From Natrialbaceae archaeon (lineage in GTDB: Archaea; Halobacteriota; Halobacteria; Halobacteriales; Natrialbaceae): a stretch of 6,348 nucleotides of DNA. Positions within the stretch are counted from its first letter, which is position 1. Every line of letters begins with the position of its first letter. Location: positions 1-6,348 of the forward strand of contig PUKM01000221.1 of assembly GCA_003552325.1 (NCBI GenBank). Direction: 5' to 3'. Below the pieces are notes generated by a model. It made no database searches, had not been told where the DNA came from, and was given only the letters and a program-made list of their open reading frames with translations. The position numbers were made by a program, and so were the translations under genes. Positions 5,161 through 6,348 of the stretch are shown piece by piece.

Positions 5161-6348
5161 TCCCGTCGACGACCCCGTCAGCGATGGCGGGGCAGATGCC
5201 AGTGCCGAGACCGAACCGGTCACCGACAAACGAGAGACTCGCAAGGGGGTCTCGGCGGACGGCGATGAACAACAGGACCGCACTCGAGACGGGGCCGACC
5301 GACACTGGGTAGGGCAGTACCTGCGTGACCACCTCTCACACATCGCGGTCGTGGCGTTTTTCGTCCTCTACCCCGGACTGTCAGCGGCGTTGGCGGGGAT
5401 ACCGGCGCTCGATATCGGGATCGCGACGGTCGATCCCGGTGCGTTCTTCGACGCGTTCCTGCCGAGTATGCCGTTTATGATCGCGATGTTATTCCTCGGG
5501 TTGTTCGCGATGAGTTTCGACTTCATCAGCGGCTACACCGGGTACCTCTCGTTCGGGCACGCGGCGTTCTACGGGATCGGTGCGTATTTCGTCGTCATGG
5601 CCGCCAATGGGCTGATCCCCGGAATCCCACAGGGAACTCCGTTCGTGCTCACCATGGTCATCGGGGCGACGATCGCGTTCCTCGTGGCACTCGCCATCGG
5701 CGCCGTCTCGTTCCGATTGACTGGCGTCTATTTCGCGATGATCACCCTCGGGTTCGCACAAGTGATGTACGAACTCATCCGGAGCTGGGGATACGCGGCG
5801 ACGAATCCAACCGAAGGACCGAGTTTCGCCGGTGAAGCCCCGACGCCAGAGATCGGTGTTCCGTTCGTCGATTCGCTCTCCGTGGCCATCGGCCGACTGG
5901 GTGGCGATAGCTTCGACAACCTTCTGGGCCTCGGTATTGACCTCTCCTCGACGGTGACGTCGTACTACGCCATCGGACTCGTCGTCTTGCTCTCGTACTT
6001 CGCGATGCAGCGGGTGATCCACTCGCCGTTCGGTCAGGTGATGATCGCTATCCGCGAAAACGAAGAGCGTGCCGAAGCGATCGGCTACAATGTCTTCTGG
6101 TACAAGATGGGGGCCTTTGGCATCAGCGCCTTCTTCGCCGCGATTGCGGGTGCCCTGTTCGCTGCCTTCCGGGGCAGCGCCTCACCAGACGACACCTTCT
6201 ACTTCCTGGTGACAGCCGACGCCCTGATCGTCACGATCATCGGCGGCATCGGGACCCTCGCGGGTCCGTTCTTCGGCTCGTTTTTCTTCGAGTCCCTCGA
6301 GGATATCCTCTCGTCACAACAGGGTGGGCTCGCCCCGTACTTGCGTGA
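5150..6348 (+). CDS. livM: HAAT-family ABC transporter permease LivM, 3' end outside the window
   Basis: The frame is open from GTG 5150 to the window edge: 399 codons plus two bases, with no stop. LivM signatures are GYTGYLSFGHAAFYGIGAY (128-146), the cytoplasmic coupling loop IRENEERAEAIGYNVFWYKMGAF (301-323), and IGGIGTLAGPFFGS (364-377). Hydrophobic segments lie near 64-84, 105-124, 133-153, 165-186, 192-209, 271-286, 318-341 and 354-380. It is the second channel subunit beside LivH. GTG 5150 was chosen because an in-frame stop sits at 5108-5110 and no ATG occurs in frame before the membrane region (first at residue 107). This gives residues 1-63, a hydrophilic, charged, probably disordered cytosolic head not usual for LivM. 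The start overlaps livH by 11 bases. The family is secure; the exact start is less so. Confidence 0.9.
   Translation, partial: MAISPVDDPVSDGGADASAETEPVTDKRETRKGVSADGDEQQDRTRDGADRHWVGQYLRDHLSHIAVVAFFVLYPGLSAALAGIPALDIGIATVDPGAFFDAFLPSMPFMIAMLFLGLFAMSFDFISGYTGYLSFGHAAFYGIGAYFVVMAANGLIPGIPQGTPFVLTMVIGATIAFLVALAIGAVSFRLTGVYFAMITLGFAQVMYELIRSWGYAATNPTEGPSFAGEAPTPEIGVPFVDSLSVAIGRLGGDSFDNLLGLGIDLSSTVTSYYAIGLVVLLSYFAMQRVIHSPFGQVMIAIRENEERAEAIGYNVFWYKMGAFGISAFFAAIAGALFAAFRGSASPDDTFYFLVTADALIVTIIGGIGTLAGPFFGSFFFESLEDILSSQQGGLAPYLR

Noticed and set aside
4884..5312. A plus-strand frame bridging the livH end and livM start, which might suggest an ATG start (5184) for livM with a frameshift
   Set aside because: The livM frame is continuous from GTG 5150 without any shift, and the alternative frame ends at 5312 with no LivM-like sequence.
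5489..6022. A 177-codon open frame on the minus strand
   Set aside because: It is antisense to clear LivM sequence; its Asp/Glu/His/Arg-rich translation is the usual mirror of hydrophobic membrane codons.
6346..6348. TGA at the window end as the livM stop
   Set aside because: It is out of frame; the livM frame reads CGT at 6344-6346 and continues, so the gene is cut by the window.

Overview
The window looks like a stretch of haloarchaeal (class Halobacteria) chromosome or large replicon. Five things point there: high G+C, strongly acidic proteins, GGAGGT-type Shine-Dalgarno sites, a Tat-type lipoprotein signal followed by an Asp-rich linker, and near absence of the tetramer CTAG. The species cannot be told from the sequence. 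All genes are on the + strand and packed tightly; the only real intergenic space is about 118 bases (939-1056).

Region 1 (1-938) is the end of a CoA-metabolism gene pair: the C-terminal half of an SCP-x/SCP2-type thiolase, cut by the left window edge, overlapping by 4 bases a small zinc-ribbon/OB-fold (DUF35) protein. Such pairs are usually partners in one acyl-CoA-handling enzyme complex. An oligo-T run just after the second gene probably ends this transcript.

Region 2 (939-1056) holds a probable archaeal promoter (TATA-like element at 1004-1011) and a short leader. That leader carries the only two CTAG tetramers I found in the window.

Region 3 (1057-6348) is a five-gene ABC uptake operon of the branched-chain amino acid/amide (HAAT, Liv) family. 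Its order is binding lipoprotein, LivG ATPase, LivF ATPase, LivH permease, LivM permease. Junctions are a 5-base gap or overlaps of 1, 4 and 11 bases, so the genes are probably co-transcribed and translationally coupled. The lipoprotein would catch the solute outside the cell, LivH/LivM form the pore, and LivG/LivF hydrolyse ATP. livM begins at a GTG inside the end of livH and runs off the right edge. The solute is not determined; the neighbouring thiolase/DUF35 pair makes a carboxylate as plausible as an amino acid.

This is mostly a recognisable, ordinary system. The unusual points are an insertion of about 50 residues with an internal 20-residue repeat in LivG, a charged N-terminal extension of about 63 residues on LivM, the ATPase-before-permease order, and the paired CTAG motifs in the operon leader. 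I see no mobile element, CRISPR array, tRNA, rRNA or clearly novel multi-gene system.
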